Source: Desulfobacter curvatus DSM 3379 (GTDB taxonomy: Bacteria > Desulfobacterota > Desulfobacteria > Desulfobacterales > Desulfobacteraceae). Taken from it: a DNA stretch of 64,000 nt. Both the position numbers and the translations under genes were made by a program. The DNA lies in NCBI RefSeq assembly GCF_000373985.1, contig NZ_KB893068.1, positions 62,001 to 126,000 on the forward strand, given 5' to 3'. Below, one piece after another: positions 50,701 to 58,834 of the stretch (position 1 is the stretch's first letter; the number at the start of each line of letters is the position of its first letter). The notes beneath the pieces were generated by a model that saw nothing but the letters and a program-made list of their open reading frames with translations, did no database searches and was not told the DNA's origin.

Positions 50701-51493
50701 TAATGTCATAGGCGTTTCCGGACTTTCCAGTCCAATACACGCTTCCCTGTTTCACGCTTAAATCGTATGAAATACCATCTTCCGCCAACGGCAGGCCATT
50801 GGAGAGAATCAGGTAGGAACCGTCTTCTTTAACGGTGATATCAATGTTGATGAATCCGCCAAGATCGTCCACCAGGGCGTTTCGTTCATCCTTAAGGTCA
50901 TTGGCATTCCCCCCCCCACTTTCGGCGGTGATGATGGCCAGGTTTAACGCTGCGATCTGATCCGAAATGCTGTTGACTTCGGCAACAGCGGAAGAAATTT
51001 CATTGTTCAGGTCGTCGGTCAGATCAGCCATGGACGCTTCAATGGCATTAATACGTTCCGTAAGGGCGAGGCCTGCATCATATACGGCATTTTGTTCGGT
51101 TTCACCGGACGGGTTGTTGCTCAAGTCCTCCCAGGAAGACCAGTAGGCATCCAAAAGAGTATTCAGGCTGTCAGCACTGTCTTCGGAAAACAGATCTTCA
51201 ATGGAAGACATATAAACCCGTGCCTCTTCCAGGGCGGCCTGGTTGGATAATTCAGAAGTCAACGCGTTCTCAATAATCTGGTTTACGGAATTGGAGACAG
51301 AAGCAACCGTGACCCCTGTACCGTAAATATTCCCACGGGAGTTTACCGTGGATGTGGTGGCAAATTCTGCCTTCTGGATGCTGTAATCATCATTATCCGC
51401 GTTGGCAATATTCTGGCCTGTCACACTGATGGCCGCCTGATAGGCTGTGACGGCATTAGACGCAGTATTTAATATGGCGTTAAGGCTGCTCAT
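47750..51493 (-). CDS. flgK: Flagellar hook-associated protein FlgK (very large)
   Basis: FlgK (HAP1) sits at the hook-filament junction and is exported. The N-terminus ASNAVTAYQAAISVTGQNIANADNDDYS (rod-protein motif), then the D1 helices, and the C-terminus SISAVSLDEEMINLTAQQQAYLAAAKLLTMVQEMYDAIL (only the core EEMINL is diagnostic) are intact. The protein is 1247 residues, about twice the usual 450-650. The extra ~600 residues (370-1070) are acidic, Ser/Thr/Gly/Asp-rich and beta-like, with calcium-loop-like IDLDGDGVGDIEI at 1035. It starts at the end of flgN (4-bp overlap). No internal stop or frameshift was seen. Confidence 0.93.
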   Translation of the reverse strand: MSSLNAILNTASNAVTAYQAAISVTGQNIANADNDDYSIQKAEFATTSTVNSRGNIYGTGVTVASVSNSVNQIIENALTSELSNQAALEEARVYMSSIEDLFSEDSADSLNTLLDAYWSSWEDLSNNPSGETEQNAVYDAGLALTERINAIEASMADLTDDLNNEISSAVAEVNSISDQIAALNLAIITAESGGGNANDLKDERNALVDDLGGFINIDITVKEDGSYLILSNGLPLAEDGISYDLSVKQGSVYWTGKSGNAYDITDDISGGAIAGWLEVRDVAIPETQAEFNELAANLIWTLNYQHSQGAGQTYFSGVLEGTYEAGNSGTFDSLYYGDEIDYTKDFSMVIQDATDTTSEYQTATVDMSISTSEISNITGSGEDNSIYELTVIDEGTLGSKTVVQSSGEFLGGVSKDSDIYAALDKALAEQTLTITNGSDTQTLEISDRGAGAIRSAADIAEELSDIEGIAAYASATSAYFGLSGISAGDGDVVEFTLYVDGVMEDVSFIRDVSQNIDEQFEDALKAAVESINETNQNTDLAVDGNSIESASGATIGIYEFNANAGDILSVSLDASGSEMQSLTNGTSDAVAITGSLTIIMDPGMEISSDEKSTAALFGATGTPVSGTSMITLGGSDGYKDFDGEVIYFEVDDNFITYTAPSGVTDEDQALQLYLALTDPATGLEAQAPGCYEVIKNGTSVTIVKIDDEDEDAIEISNFTGGNAELSVSTGTGSGSESPENDILSNTKDSTTAVTFSDPAIIYWEILDSSGNSTGEDGYVDIDESGVVEIIEDGKTTLSFEISDGSLVAGNTLRINTDDDGQADILLGSVTGKAASVDDTYEFTVISGGTLPDNEDDVVIEWKSETDSGTIKLEGNEDENSQIIVEVDGMTIAFDSGTLVNGDVFYVTTDENGKAVADATGNTLQTLSDWHWTLDSFADEFNRSAGGVTASVTKDNTIKFNTSDDYCAIENVTCSGSDNIDEENFEITVLNYSALEFEAESLEFKRTNGTWRVANDPTGSTISIIPEGGDDDGFQIDLDGDGVGDIEIAFDKSVSGDGYIRMDLESKDADDLSYAFAGNEDGDSGVAAALGVNTFFTGTGASTISVNDVVSDGDLLASGIMDTETFELASSDNTNALAMAETRYDSVDMKSYTYTRGEGVTITVTATSLDDYQASLVSTIGATAAGIDSALEYSETLAFQLTEQRDSISAVSLDEEMINLTAQQQAYLAAAKLLTMVQEMYDAILATR

Positions 51494-51963
51494 GGGGCCC
51501 CCATATTCCTGTGGTTAACATACTTGGACGTGACGGACAGGCGGTTCAAAACGCGTTTAAACAGTTGACTGTTGCGGGAGGCGGCCTGCATCAATTTCCG
51601 GTGTTTTTGTTCGAGATCATTTGCAAGCGCCGATAATTCATCTTCCTGCTTTGGGGTCAATCCCCGAATCATTTTTACCCGGTTGACAAGGGTTTTCGGC
51701 ATGGTGGAAGGCATTTCCCGGCCTGCCATCATGCCCAGTTGCTTGCCCATGGAACGATTGAGATGCTCAAACCGGTTAACGCAGTTTTGTTGTCTTAGGA
51801 CAAGCTTTTTCAATGATTTTGAATCATAGGCCATGCCGGCCGCATATTCAGCATCTATGATGTGGATCAATTCCTTGTACAACGCCCGGAGCCTGATCAT
51901 TTTCCGTTCAAGAACCGCCACGGAATCAGTTTCCACTTCGGGTTTAATCAAAGGAAGTATCAT
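51490..51963 (-). CDS. flgN: Flagellar export chaperone FlgN-like protein
   Basis: A 157-residue all-helical protein upstream of flgK with 4-bp overlap. FlgN is the export chaperone for FlgK and FlgL. The helices (VLERKMIRLRALYKELIHII, SLKKLVLRQQNCVNRFEHLNRSMGKQLGM and ELSALANDLEQKHRKLMQAASRNSQLFKRVL, quoted in part only) have the heptad pattern and length expected. The primary sequence of FlgN is poorly conserved, so the assignment rests on position, size and helical nature. Confidence 0.8.
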   Translation of the reverse strand: MILPLIKPEVETDSVAVLERKMIRLRALYKELIHIIDAEYAAGMAYDSKSLKKLVLRQQNCVNRFEHLNRSMGKQLGMMAGREMPSTMPKTLVNRVKMIRGLTPKQEDELSALANDLEQKHRKLMQAASRNSQLFKRVLNRLSVTSKYVNHRNMGAP

Positions 51964-51979
51964 GATGCACCCCTCGTTG

Positions 51980-54715
51980 CTATCGTTTCATGCCGATGAC
52001 CGTGCTCATCATTTCATCCACAGTAGTAATGATTTTAGCATTGGCATCATAGGCATTCTGCAGTTCGATCATTGCAACAAATTCCTCGGAAATATCCACG
52101 TTGGACATCTCAAGGGCATAGGATGATAGGGAGCCAAGCCCGTTTTGACCGGGTTTATTGGTGGTGGCTGACCCACTGTCCCTTGTGGCTGAATAAAGAT
52201 TGCCTCCCTCATTTTTAAGGCCGTTTACATTGTTGAAGTCTGCCAGAGCGACCATAAACAAGGCAAGTTCCTGGCCGTTTGAGTAGGTACCGGAGACCAG
52301 ACCGTCGGACTCCACGCCGATTCCAGTCAGATCCCCGGCCGGATAACCGTCTGCGTCCTGGTATATGGTGGAAGAAGAGGTGGCGTACTGGGTGGAGGAT
52401 AGGGAATCATTCACCCAGTTATTGCCGTCAAATTTTGACCCGATATTAAATGAGATATCGGTTTCCGTTACCCCAAACTCGCCGCCGAGAAAATCAACCG
52501 TAAACTGGTAATATCCGGTATCTTTCGCCTCATCGGTTGTAACCGTTCGCCATGCCGTGGAGCCAGAAATATCAAAGGTGATTACACTGCTGTCGTCCAA
52601 AGGATCAGTATCCCTACCGGATTTAAGGTCTTCTTCAAAAGTGAAGACAATGTCCTGCCTGTCGTCCTCATTTCCGGACCCGTCAAGATCGATGGAGCAA
52701 TATGTGGCGTCGCCTGAAAGGGTGGCATTGCTGTATTCAGACGGCGGGGTATCGGGAATTACATCAAAACTGAAAGTTGCGTCGGCTGCCCCGTCTACTC
52801 CAGCTATTTCAAGATCCTCAGTATCATCGCCGTCAAAACTAATGAAAATCGTATTGACATCGGAGACAGCGATAGGGGCAGGACCAGAGAGAATTATAGC
52901 ATCCGCATATTCTTCAGGGGGAGTGGATTCAATCGTAAAGGCAATGATCTGACCATTGACAGTGGTATCCATGGCATCATCAAGGGATATTTCTATGGTG
53001 GAAGAATCTCCGGAAACCGTATCTTCGATGATCAGCTCACAACCTTCATCTGTCGTATTTGTGACGGTACAGTTTATAGTGGCCCCCGGTCCAACGGCAA
53101 CCCAGTCCCCGGCAACGGAATCCCATGTAAGGGTATAATCACCAGCTAGGATACCAGCACCCGCCGAACTCAATTCCTGGACGGTGAAATCCGGAGTGAC
53201 GCCGCCTTCAAGATCGGTGGTGGCAGTGTCGATAGTGATATCACGATCTTTTAACTCCTCGTTCCATTTCCATTCCGCTCCGTCCCAATATAAGCTGACA
53301 TCCTCGGCCACCATATCCATGGTGTCCGCATTGGTGACAGTATAGGTAGCTATCCCATCCGCATCACTTACCAGAGTACCGTCATCGTTGGCTCCAGCCG
53401 GATTACTCCAGGCCCAGGTTTCCGTGTACGGATTCCAAACAAGGGAAATATCTTGAGCATCTGTCGTCATTACACCGGGATCGTTAATGGTGATGGTCGT
53501 ATTGTTGTAAGCATCACCATCATAAACCGCATTTTCAATATCCTGGACATGAAGTTCTGTTGGATTATTAACATCAAAGGTAAGGGTATCTCCGGCCATA
53601 GCGTATTCGTCCAGAGAAATCTTTAAATCCGCCTCTTCGTCCAGGCCGCTGGAGGTAGGATCGAGCACAAGATAGACGTTTGAGGCATCGGAATAGATAA
53701 TCTCCGCATTACTGTACATGTCTGGCAGCGGATATTCACTGTCATTGACAAGTTCCCAATTATCACCGTCATATATCATTCTAATGCCGTAACCATCCCA
53801 TTGGATGGCTTCCATATCTTCAATTTCAAAATGAACATCATCTATGGTATTGTTTCCGGATATTCCAACGTTACCGATCACGCCCGTAAGTTCTTCCATG
53901 GTTATGGAAACGACTTCACCGGAACTTTCGGAAAAGTTAATGCTGCCCCTTGCCAAAAGCCCTGCAGCATCCGTACCCGTCACAAGGGCGCGGTTGTCTT
54001 CACTCGGATCACAGGTAATAACATATTCCCAATCGGTGTCTGATTTTTTATCGTAGTAGATGGTGACTTCATGGGCAGAGCCCAGAGAGTCATACGCCGT
54101 GACCACGGTCTGGTATTCATAACCATCCGAGTTCATTGTGGTGCCGTTATCCTCATCATATTTAAACAAGTTTGACAAAACCACGGATTTGGACTCGGCA
54201 TCGGAATCCAGGTTGGTAATTACGGTAATTTCCTCGGTATCATCCGGCGGACTTGTAAACTCTGTCAATATCAAGTCGGTAATGGCCCCGTATGCTTCTC
54301 CGGTATTCCCTTCAACATACCACCCCTGGAGAATATACCCGGCGGAAGTGACGAGCGCGCCGTTTTCGTCAAATGAAAAATTACCGGCCCTTGTATAATA
54401 GCGCTCCTCAGATCCGGCCTCGGACACAATAAAGAAACCATCACCGCCAATGGCAAGGTCTGTTGCATTGCTTGTGGTTTCAAGGGAGCCATCGGTAAAC
54501 ACCTGGGCGACATTGTCAACATTCATACCAAGCCCCACCTGGGAAGCGCCGGCATTAGTGCCGATGGTCTGGTAAAGGGTATCTGCAAAGGTGGCGGTTC
54601 CCTTTTTAAACCCAAGTGTATTGATGTTTGAAATATTATTACTTGTGACCTGGAGTGCGTTTCCGGTGTTGCCCAGACCGCTGGTGCCGGCATAAAGGGA
54701 ACTGGTTAATGACAT
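51980..54715 (-). CDS. flgE: Flagellar hook protein FlgE (very large)
   Basis: FlgE polymerises into the hook. The N-terminus has the rod-protein motif (SLTSSLYAGTSGLGNTGNALQ then VTSNNISNINTLGFKK, each part shown separately), then TLYQTIGTNAGASQVGLGM, LAIGGDGFFIV and the C-terminus LEMSNVDISEEFVAMIELQNAY. The protein has 911 residues, about twice the E. coli length. The surplus lies between about 280 and 720 as repeated beta modules with a W and an IDLDGxG-like segment. Start and stop are clean. It lies between flgD and flgN on the minus strand. Confidence 0.95.
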   Translation of the reverse strand: MSLTSSLYAGTSGLGNTGNALQVTSNNISNINTLGFKKGTATFADTLYQTIGTNAGASQVGLGMNVDNVAQVFTDGSLETTSNATDLAIGGDGFFIVSEAGSEERYYTRAGNFSFDENGALVTSAGYILQGWYVEGNTGEAYGAITDLILTEFTSPPDDTEEITVITNLDSDAESKSVVLSNLFKYDEDNGTTMNSDGYEYQTVVTAYDSLGSAHEVTIYYDKKSDTDWEYVITCDPSEDNRALVTGTDAAGLLARGSINFSESSGEVVSITMEELTGVIGNVGISGNNTIDDVHFEIEDMEAIQWDGYGIRMIYDGDNWELVNDSEYPLPDMYSNAEIIYSDASNVYLVLDPTSSGLDEEADLKISLDEYAMAGDTLTFDVNNPTELHVQDIENAVYDGDAYNNTTITINDPGVMTTDAQDISLVWNPYTETWAWSNPAGANDDGTLVSDADGIATYTVTNADTMDMVAEDVSLYWDGAEWKWNEELKDRDITIDTATTDLEGGVTPDFTVQELSSAGAGILAGDYTLTWDSVAGDWVAVGPGATINCTVTNTTDEGCELIIEDTVSGDSSTIEISLDDAMDTTVNGQIIAFTIESTPPEEYADAIILSGPAPIAVSDVNTIFISFDGDDTEDLEIAGVDGAADATFSFDVIPDTPPSEYSNATLSGDATYCSIDLDGSGNEDDRQDIVFTFEEDLKSGRDTDPLDDSSVITFDISGSTAWRTVTTDEAKDTGYYQFTVDFLGGEFGVTETDISFNIGSKFDGNNWVNDSLSSTQYATSSSTIYQDADGYPAGDLTGIGVESDGLVSGTYSNGQELALFMVALADFNNVNGLKNEGGNLYSATRDSGSATTNKPGQNGLGSLSSYALEMSNVDISEEFVAMIELQNAYDANAKIITTVDEMMSTVIGMKR

Positions 54716-54787
54716 AATGTCCTCCTTAGCATGGGTAAAATTTTATTCCCCAGGCAGATATGGTAAAATTTTTAAGCCTGCCTGTTT

Positions 54788-55906
54788 CTATTCAATTGTT
54801 GTTACACTTGATACAGATACCAGACGCCCGGTATCTCCAATTTCAAGGTATTGGGTGCCGTCCACGGAAGTGATGGCACTCACCTCCCCGGAAATATCGG
54901 TGGAGGCTGTGCCTGTATCCGCTGTAACCGTGTAGTAATAAAGTCCGTCAGAACTCTTATAACCGCCGCTTGTCAGCCCATCCCAGGTGACCTCATTTTC
55001 TCCGGTGGTTGTATTGTCAGCTGATATCTCAATGGTATCAATTTCTTCATCGTCGCTATTATAAATTGTCACTGTGACATCGGAAGACGCTGTCAGACTA
55101 AAGCCTAATGCATCCCCCTGGACCTCGCCGTCTTCCACCCGGACGATTGGATAACCGGACGAAACCGTGGTGCCGAGATATTCAAGAACGGAAGTGGAAT
55201 CAGTGGAAGATGAGGATGAAGACGAGGTTACTGTGGTCACATTGTCCGGGTCAACCAGCACGCCGCTGACAACCAGGAACCCTTTTCCGTTTTGGTACGA
55301 CACCGCATCCACGGTTCCGGACAGATAGGATTTAACTTCTTCGTATCCGTCCCCGGAATTGGCCATAACCACGTAGGAATATTCCCCGTCATCCAGACTG
55401 TTACCCTCATCATCCGTGCCATCCCAGGAGATCAGATATGATCCGGCCTCAACTTCGCCCTGGGACAGCGTCGCCACCTTGGTACCATTTGAGTCATATA
55501 CATACACAAGGACCTCAGCGGGCTCATCAACCTCATAAAAACCGGAGGTAACAGAGCCGTCATCAATGGTCATTGAGGTCACTGTTGCGGTTACTGTCTT
55601 CCCCACAAATGAATTGGCATCAATATTGCCGACCGTATCCTCATCATCCGCCACCATTTCATCAAGCTTATCATTAACATTGATCAACTGTTCGACCTGG
55701 CTAAACTGGGCCAACTGATCTGTGAACTGTTCCGTATCTGCCGGATCAAGGGGATTCTGATTCTCAAGCTGGGCCACTAAAAGGGTTAAAAAGTCTTCGG
55801 TGCCCAATGAAGTTGTCGTGCCAGCGTCACTATCTGTTGAGGTTTTCTCAGCATCATAAGCCTCATAACCGTTAACCAGTGATGAAAGTATCGAATTATC
55901 AGACAT
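54788..55906 (-). CDS. flgD: Flagellar hook capping protein FlgD (duplicated Ig/Tudor part)
   Basis: FlgD caps the growing hook. The N-terminal segment TEDFLTLLVAQLENQNPLDPADTEQFTDQLAQFSQ (abbreviated: LTLLVAQLENQNPLDP) is diagnostic. Residues 118-226 are the FlgD-Ig plus Tudor-like unit, and 263-372 repeat it: VYVYDSNGTKVATL matches TIYNSDDEEIDTI, ISWDGTDDEGNSLDDGEYSYVV matches VTWDGLTSGGYKSSDGLYYYTV. A Ser-rich linker joins them. Length is 372 against about 220-230. The AGGAGG ribosome site lies upstream. First gene of the minus-strand hook operon. Confidence 0.94.
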   Translation of the reverse strand: MSDNSILSSLVNGYEAYDAEKTSTDSDAGTTTSLGTEDFLTLLVAQLENQNPLDPADTEQFTDQLAQFSQVEQLINVNDKLDEMVADDEDTVGNIDANSFVGKTVTATVTSMTIDDGSVTSGFYEVDEPAEVLVYVYDSNGTKVATLSQGEVEAGSYLISWDGTDDEGNSLDDGEYSYVVMANSGDGYEEVKSYLSGTVDAVSYQNGKGFLVVSGVLVDPDNVTTVTSSSSSSSTDSTSVLEYLGTTVSSGYPIVRVEDGEVQGDALGFSLTASSDVTVTIYNSDDEEIDTIEISADNTTTGENEVTWDGLTSGGYKSSDGLYYYTVTADTGTASTDISGEVSAITSVDGTQYLEIGDTGRLVSVSSVTTIE

Positions 55907-56420
55907 GCCTGCCTCCTCCGGCTGTTTATACTTAGTTTAATGATGGGACCGGTGTTTTAAAATGCCAAAGACACCTATCCTTGTCTTACTTGGTCTTAAT
56001 CAAACCAAGAAAAGTGCCTAAAAGATCTACTCACAAGTTCCGGAGGCAGAATATGTAAATATATATCATATGATTAGTTCTTAAATAGTTTGTTTTCAAT
56101 GAAGATAATTACATTATTATTATGTGTTATAAAATATAATATACCTATTTATTTCAAAACAATCTAATGATATAAAAATTTAATCTTATTGTCTCAGAAA
56201 AGATTGCCGCGTCTGCGTTTCGTATTTTAAACGTGGAATTTTTTACCTATCCCACGGATTGATTTCAGCTGACCAACAGGGTAGGGGCGACAACCAAATA
56301 ATATTTTACTAAAAAAATCTCACTTGTTTAATTCCAATAAAATACACTATACTTATATAAAAACAGCATGTTATATGAATTAACTATTTGATATATATTT
56401 AAGAATGAAATTTTGTTATC
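55907..56420. other. AT-rich divergent spacer between flgD and fliD
   Basis: About 600 bp with no gene. It must hold the flgD promoter on the minus strand. A weak sigma-54-like element (AGGCAC-N5-TTGG, minus strand, 56005-56019) is too poor to call. Most of 56040-56410 is AT-rich with no repeat or hairpin recognised. Confidence 0.5.
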
Positions 56421-56448
56421 TAAAGGATATACCCTCTAAGGGCGATAC
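56421..56448 (+). promoter_or_regulatory. Candidate sigma-28 (FliA) promoter of fliD
   Basis: TAAA at 56421 and GGCGATAC at 56441 (6 of 8 matches to GCCGATAA) are 16 bp apart, close to the usual 15. The start of fliD lies 64 bp downstream. FliD is a late flagellar gene under FliA control in many bacteria, which supports the call. Confidence 0.4.
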
Positions 56449-56511
56449 GAGATCCAATACTCGGAAGAATTTGCCTGTCAATGGCTGATAATACTTTTAA
56501 GGAGAAAAATC

Positions 56512-58557
56512 ATGGCAACCGGTACCATCACCTCACTTGGACTTGGGTCTGACCTTGATCTTCAAAGTTTGTTGGACACCCAGCGGGAAGCTGATGAAAC
56601 CATTGCAGGAATGACGCTGGACGATATTGAAGAACTGCAGGCCGAGGAAGAAGCTCTATCTTCCGTCCAAAGTCAGCTGTTGGGCATGAAATCCAGTGCG
56701 TTGAACCTCTCCTTATCTTCCACTTACCTTTACAGAGAAGTAACTTCATCCAATGACGACGTAACAACCGCAACAGTACTTGACGGAACAAAAACCGGCA
56801 CTCACACCATTACCACTACCCGCCTTGCGTCTGCCAGTTCATACATATCGGATGGATTTGCCTCTGAATCGGCCACAGTCTATGTACCCACCACCCAACA
56901 ATCCACCGAGGGTTACAACGACCCGACGGATACGGTTCTTGAAGAGTCAGAAACACTGACCATCAGTTACGGGAACGAAGATGAACCTTTGACGTTTACC
57001 ATCACCGGAACTGTTGACGGCATGAGCGTTGACGGCCTGCTTTCAGCGATCAATGATGACCCAACCATAAGTCAATATGTTACGGCATCCACCTACGAAG
57101 ACGAAGAGGGCCTGATACATATTCAAATTGAGTCCGCTACCGGCACCACAGGGGAGGATGGCCGTGTGGATGTAGAAGGTTCAGAGGGGGTAACCTCTTT
57201 CACGGCTCCCAAAGAAGAACTCTCATTCACCGTGGGTGATGGTGAAATTTTTACTCTCTCAGTGCCGGCAGAAATCTCCCTTAAAAACTTAGCGGAACGT
57301 ATTAACGAAGCTGACGACAACCCCGGCGTCACCGCATCGGTTATTTATACCGGCACAGGGGACAACCCCTATCAGCTGGTTCTCGAAGCCGATAACACCG
57401 GCGAAGACAACAGAATAAACATTATAAGTCAGCCGGATGGGTTAGGTTTAAACGAATCAAATGGTAAAGGCTATACCATGACGGGGGATAACGCCATATC
57501 CTTTGAAACTGCCGTAACTATTGATAACACCAACAACACCATTGCCTTTGAAGAGGTGGATGAAGACGGCAGAGCGGTTTCCTTAACTGCAGAAATCAAT
57601 GCAGGGGATTACGGAACCGCAGAAGAGCTTGCCGAAGCGGTGGAAAAAGCCCTTGAAAATGCTTCAAAAGAAGATGGAAACAATAGGGATTACCAGATTG
57701 ATATTGACGCTGATACCGGCCTGATGTCCATATCAGAGGCCGGCACCCTTGGAAGTGTGACCGTTGACTGGGAAAATGCAAACAGCACTGCAGCCGCCAC
57801 CCTGGGATTCACGGAGACCCAAACCATAACGCCAATGGACGCCTCGCTCAATGCCATGCTCACCGTGAACGGCAATACTTATCAGCGCCAGGAAAATACG
57901 GGGATTGACGATATTGTCGAAGGCGTGGCCCTGAAACTGTATGCTACAGGTTCATCCACCATTACCGTAGAAAACGACACCGAAGACATTGTAACTGAAT
58001 TAACTTCGCTTGTTGAAACTTACAACGCGCTTTTGACTGAAATTGATGAGAATGATGATTACAACGAAGCTGAAGAAAGTTGGGGCTCCTTGGCTAAAAG
58101 CTCCACCGTTAGAACGCTGAAGCAGACCCTTCAGGATCTGATAACCAGCACTGTGGATACAAACGGATCTATTACCAACCTATTGGACATCGGTATAGAA
58201 ATTAACAGGGACGGCTCGCTGACCCTGGACGAAGACGCACTGAATGAAATATTAAGCAACAGTTATGATGATGTCGTTACCCTGCTTAGGGGCACGGATG
58301 ATGATGAAGGACTGGGAGATATTCTCAATGACTCCTTTGGCAGCTATGCCGTATCCGGTGGATATCTTCAGGATGAGATCGATACTATCGAAGATAAGGT
58401 GAATCGGCTGGGAAAAGATTACCAAGAAGACATGGCCCGCATTGAAAAAAAATATGAAAGAATGGCAGCAGAATACACGGAACTGGACTCTTATCTTTCA
58501 GAAATTGCCAGTACACAAAATTATATTGATACAATGATGTCCACAAAAGAAGACTAA
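56512..58557 (+). CDS. fliD: Flagellar filament cap protein FliD (enlarged)
   Basis: FliD caps the filament tip and directs flagellin assembly. The N-terminus ITSLGLGSDLDLQSLLD, the following helix, the middle flagellin-hook IN-type motifs (ENDTEDIVTELTSLVETYNALL) and the C-terminal coil VNRLGKDYQEDMARIEKKYERM with AAEYTELDSYLSEIASTQNYID (both family hallmarks) are intact. The length is 681, against ~470 usual. Residues 333-433 are the module shared with FlgL. The ribosome site AAGGAG lies 9 bases upstream. It is divergent from flgD; a strong terminator follows. Confidence 0.95.
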   Translation: MATGTITSLGLGSDLDLQSLLDTQREADETIAGMTLDDIEELQAEEEALSSVQSQLLGMKSSALNLSLSSTYLYREVTSSNDDVTTATVLDGTKTGTHTITTTRLASASSYISDGFASESATVYVPTTQQSTEGYNDPTDTVLEESETLTISYGNEDEPLTFTITGTVDGMSVDGLLSAINDDPTISQYVTASTYEDEEGLIHIQIESATGTTGEDGRVDVEGSEGVTSFTAPKEELSFTVGDGEIFTLSVPAEISLKNLAERINEADDNPGVTASVIYTGTGDNPYQLVLEADNTGEDNRINIISQPDGLGLNESNGKGYTMTGDNAISFETAVTIDNTNNTIAFEEVDEDGRAVSLTAEINAGDYGTAEELAEAVEKALENASKEDGNNRDYQIDIDADTGLMSISEAGTLGSVTVDWENANSTAAATLGFTETQTITPMDASLNAMLTVNGNTYQRQENTGIDDIVEGVALKLYATGSSTITVENDTEDIVTELTSLVETYNALLTEIDENDDYNEAEESWGSLAKSSTVRTLKQTLQDLITSTVDTNGSITNLLDIGIEINRDGSLTLDEDALNEILSNSYDDVVTLLRGTDDDEGLGDILNDSFGSYAVSGGYLQDEIDTIEDKVNRLGKDYQEDMARIEKKYERMAAEYTELDSYLSEIASTQNYIDTMMSTKED

Positions 58558-58592
58558 AAATTTTCTCAGCTCATTTCAGCAACGTAAAACAA

Positions 58593-58638
58593 AAAAAGGC
58601 GGACTTTTTATCTCTCAGTGAAAAAAGTCCGCCTTTTT
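58593..58638. terminator. Bidirectional terminator between fliD and the qrc operon
   Basis: A 17-bp perfect stem (AAAAAGGCGGACTTTTT and its complement) with a 12-base loop lies between convergent fliD and the small gene at 58662. A-runs before it and T-runs after it let it end both transcripts. Confidence 0.9.
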
Positions 58639-58661
58639 AGGATACGAATTAATTAACAAAT

Positions 58662-58820
58662 TCAGTGATGGGAGCCGCCTTTATCATTGACCGTGTCATA
58701 GGCCGCTTTAAGAAAGCAATAGGTCATACCTGCCCCTAAAATGCCAATGGCATACCAGAACCCACCGAAAAAAATTGCATGGCCGATATCCCAGGCCCAT
58801 TCAAAACAAAAGGGAAACAT
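58662..58820 (-). CDS. 52-residue single-helix membrane protein at the end of the qrc operon
   Basis: Translated from ATG at 58820: begins MFPFCFEWAWDIGHAIFFGG, ends DKGGSHH. It has one hydrophobic segment of about 25 residues, with a His (IGH) in its early part and two final His. AAGGAGG lies 5 bases before ATG and the ATG is 14 bp after the qrcD stop, so it is almost certainly translated with the complex. It matches none of the four Qrc subunits. A small accessory subunit, or an anchor or stabiliser of the complex, is the obvious idea. It has no homologue I can name. Confidence 0.8.
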   Translation of the reverse strand: MFPFCFEWAWDIGHAIFFGGFWYAIGILGAGMTYCFLKAAYDTVNDKGGSHH

Positions 58821-58834
58821 TAAAACCTCCTTTA

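Noticed and set aside
47750..51493. Possible fusion or frameshift in the 1247-residue flgK
   Set aside because: Both FlgK ends are intact and in frame with no internal stop; the size is due to the inserted beta region.
56005..56019. Sigma-54-like AGGCAC-N5-TTGG upstream of flgD
   Set aside because: The -12 GC is missing and the spacer is AT-rich, so a chance match is likely.
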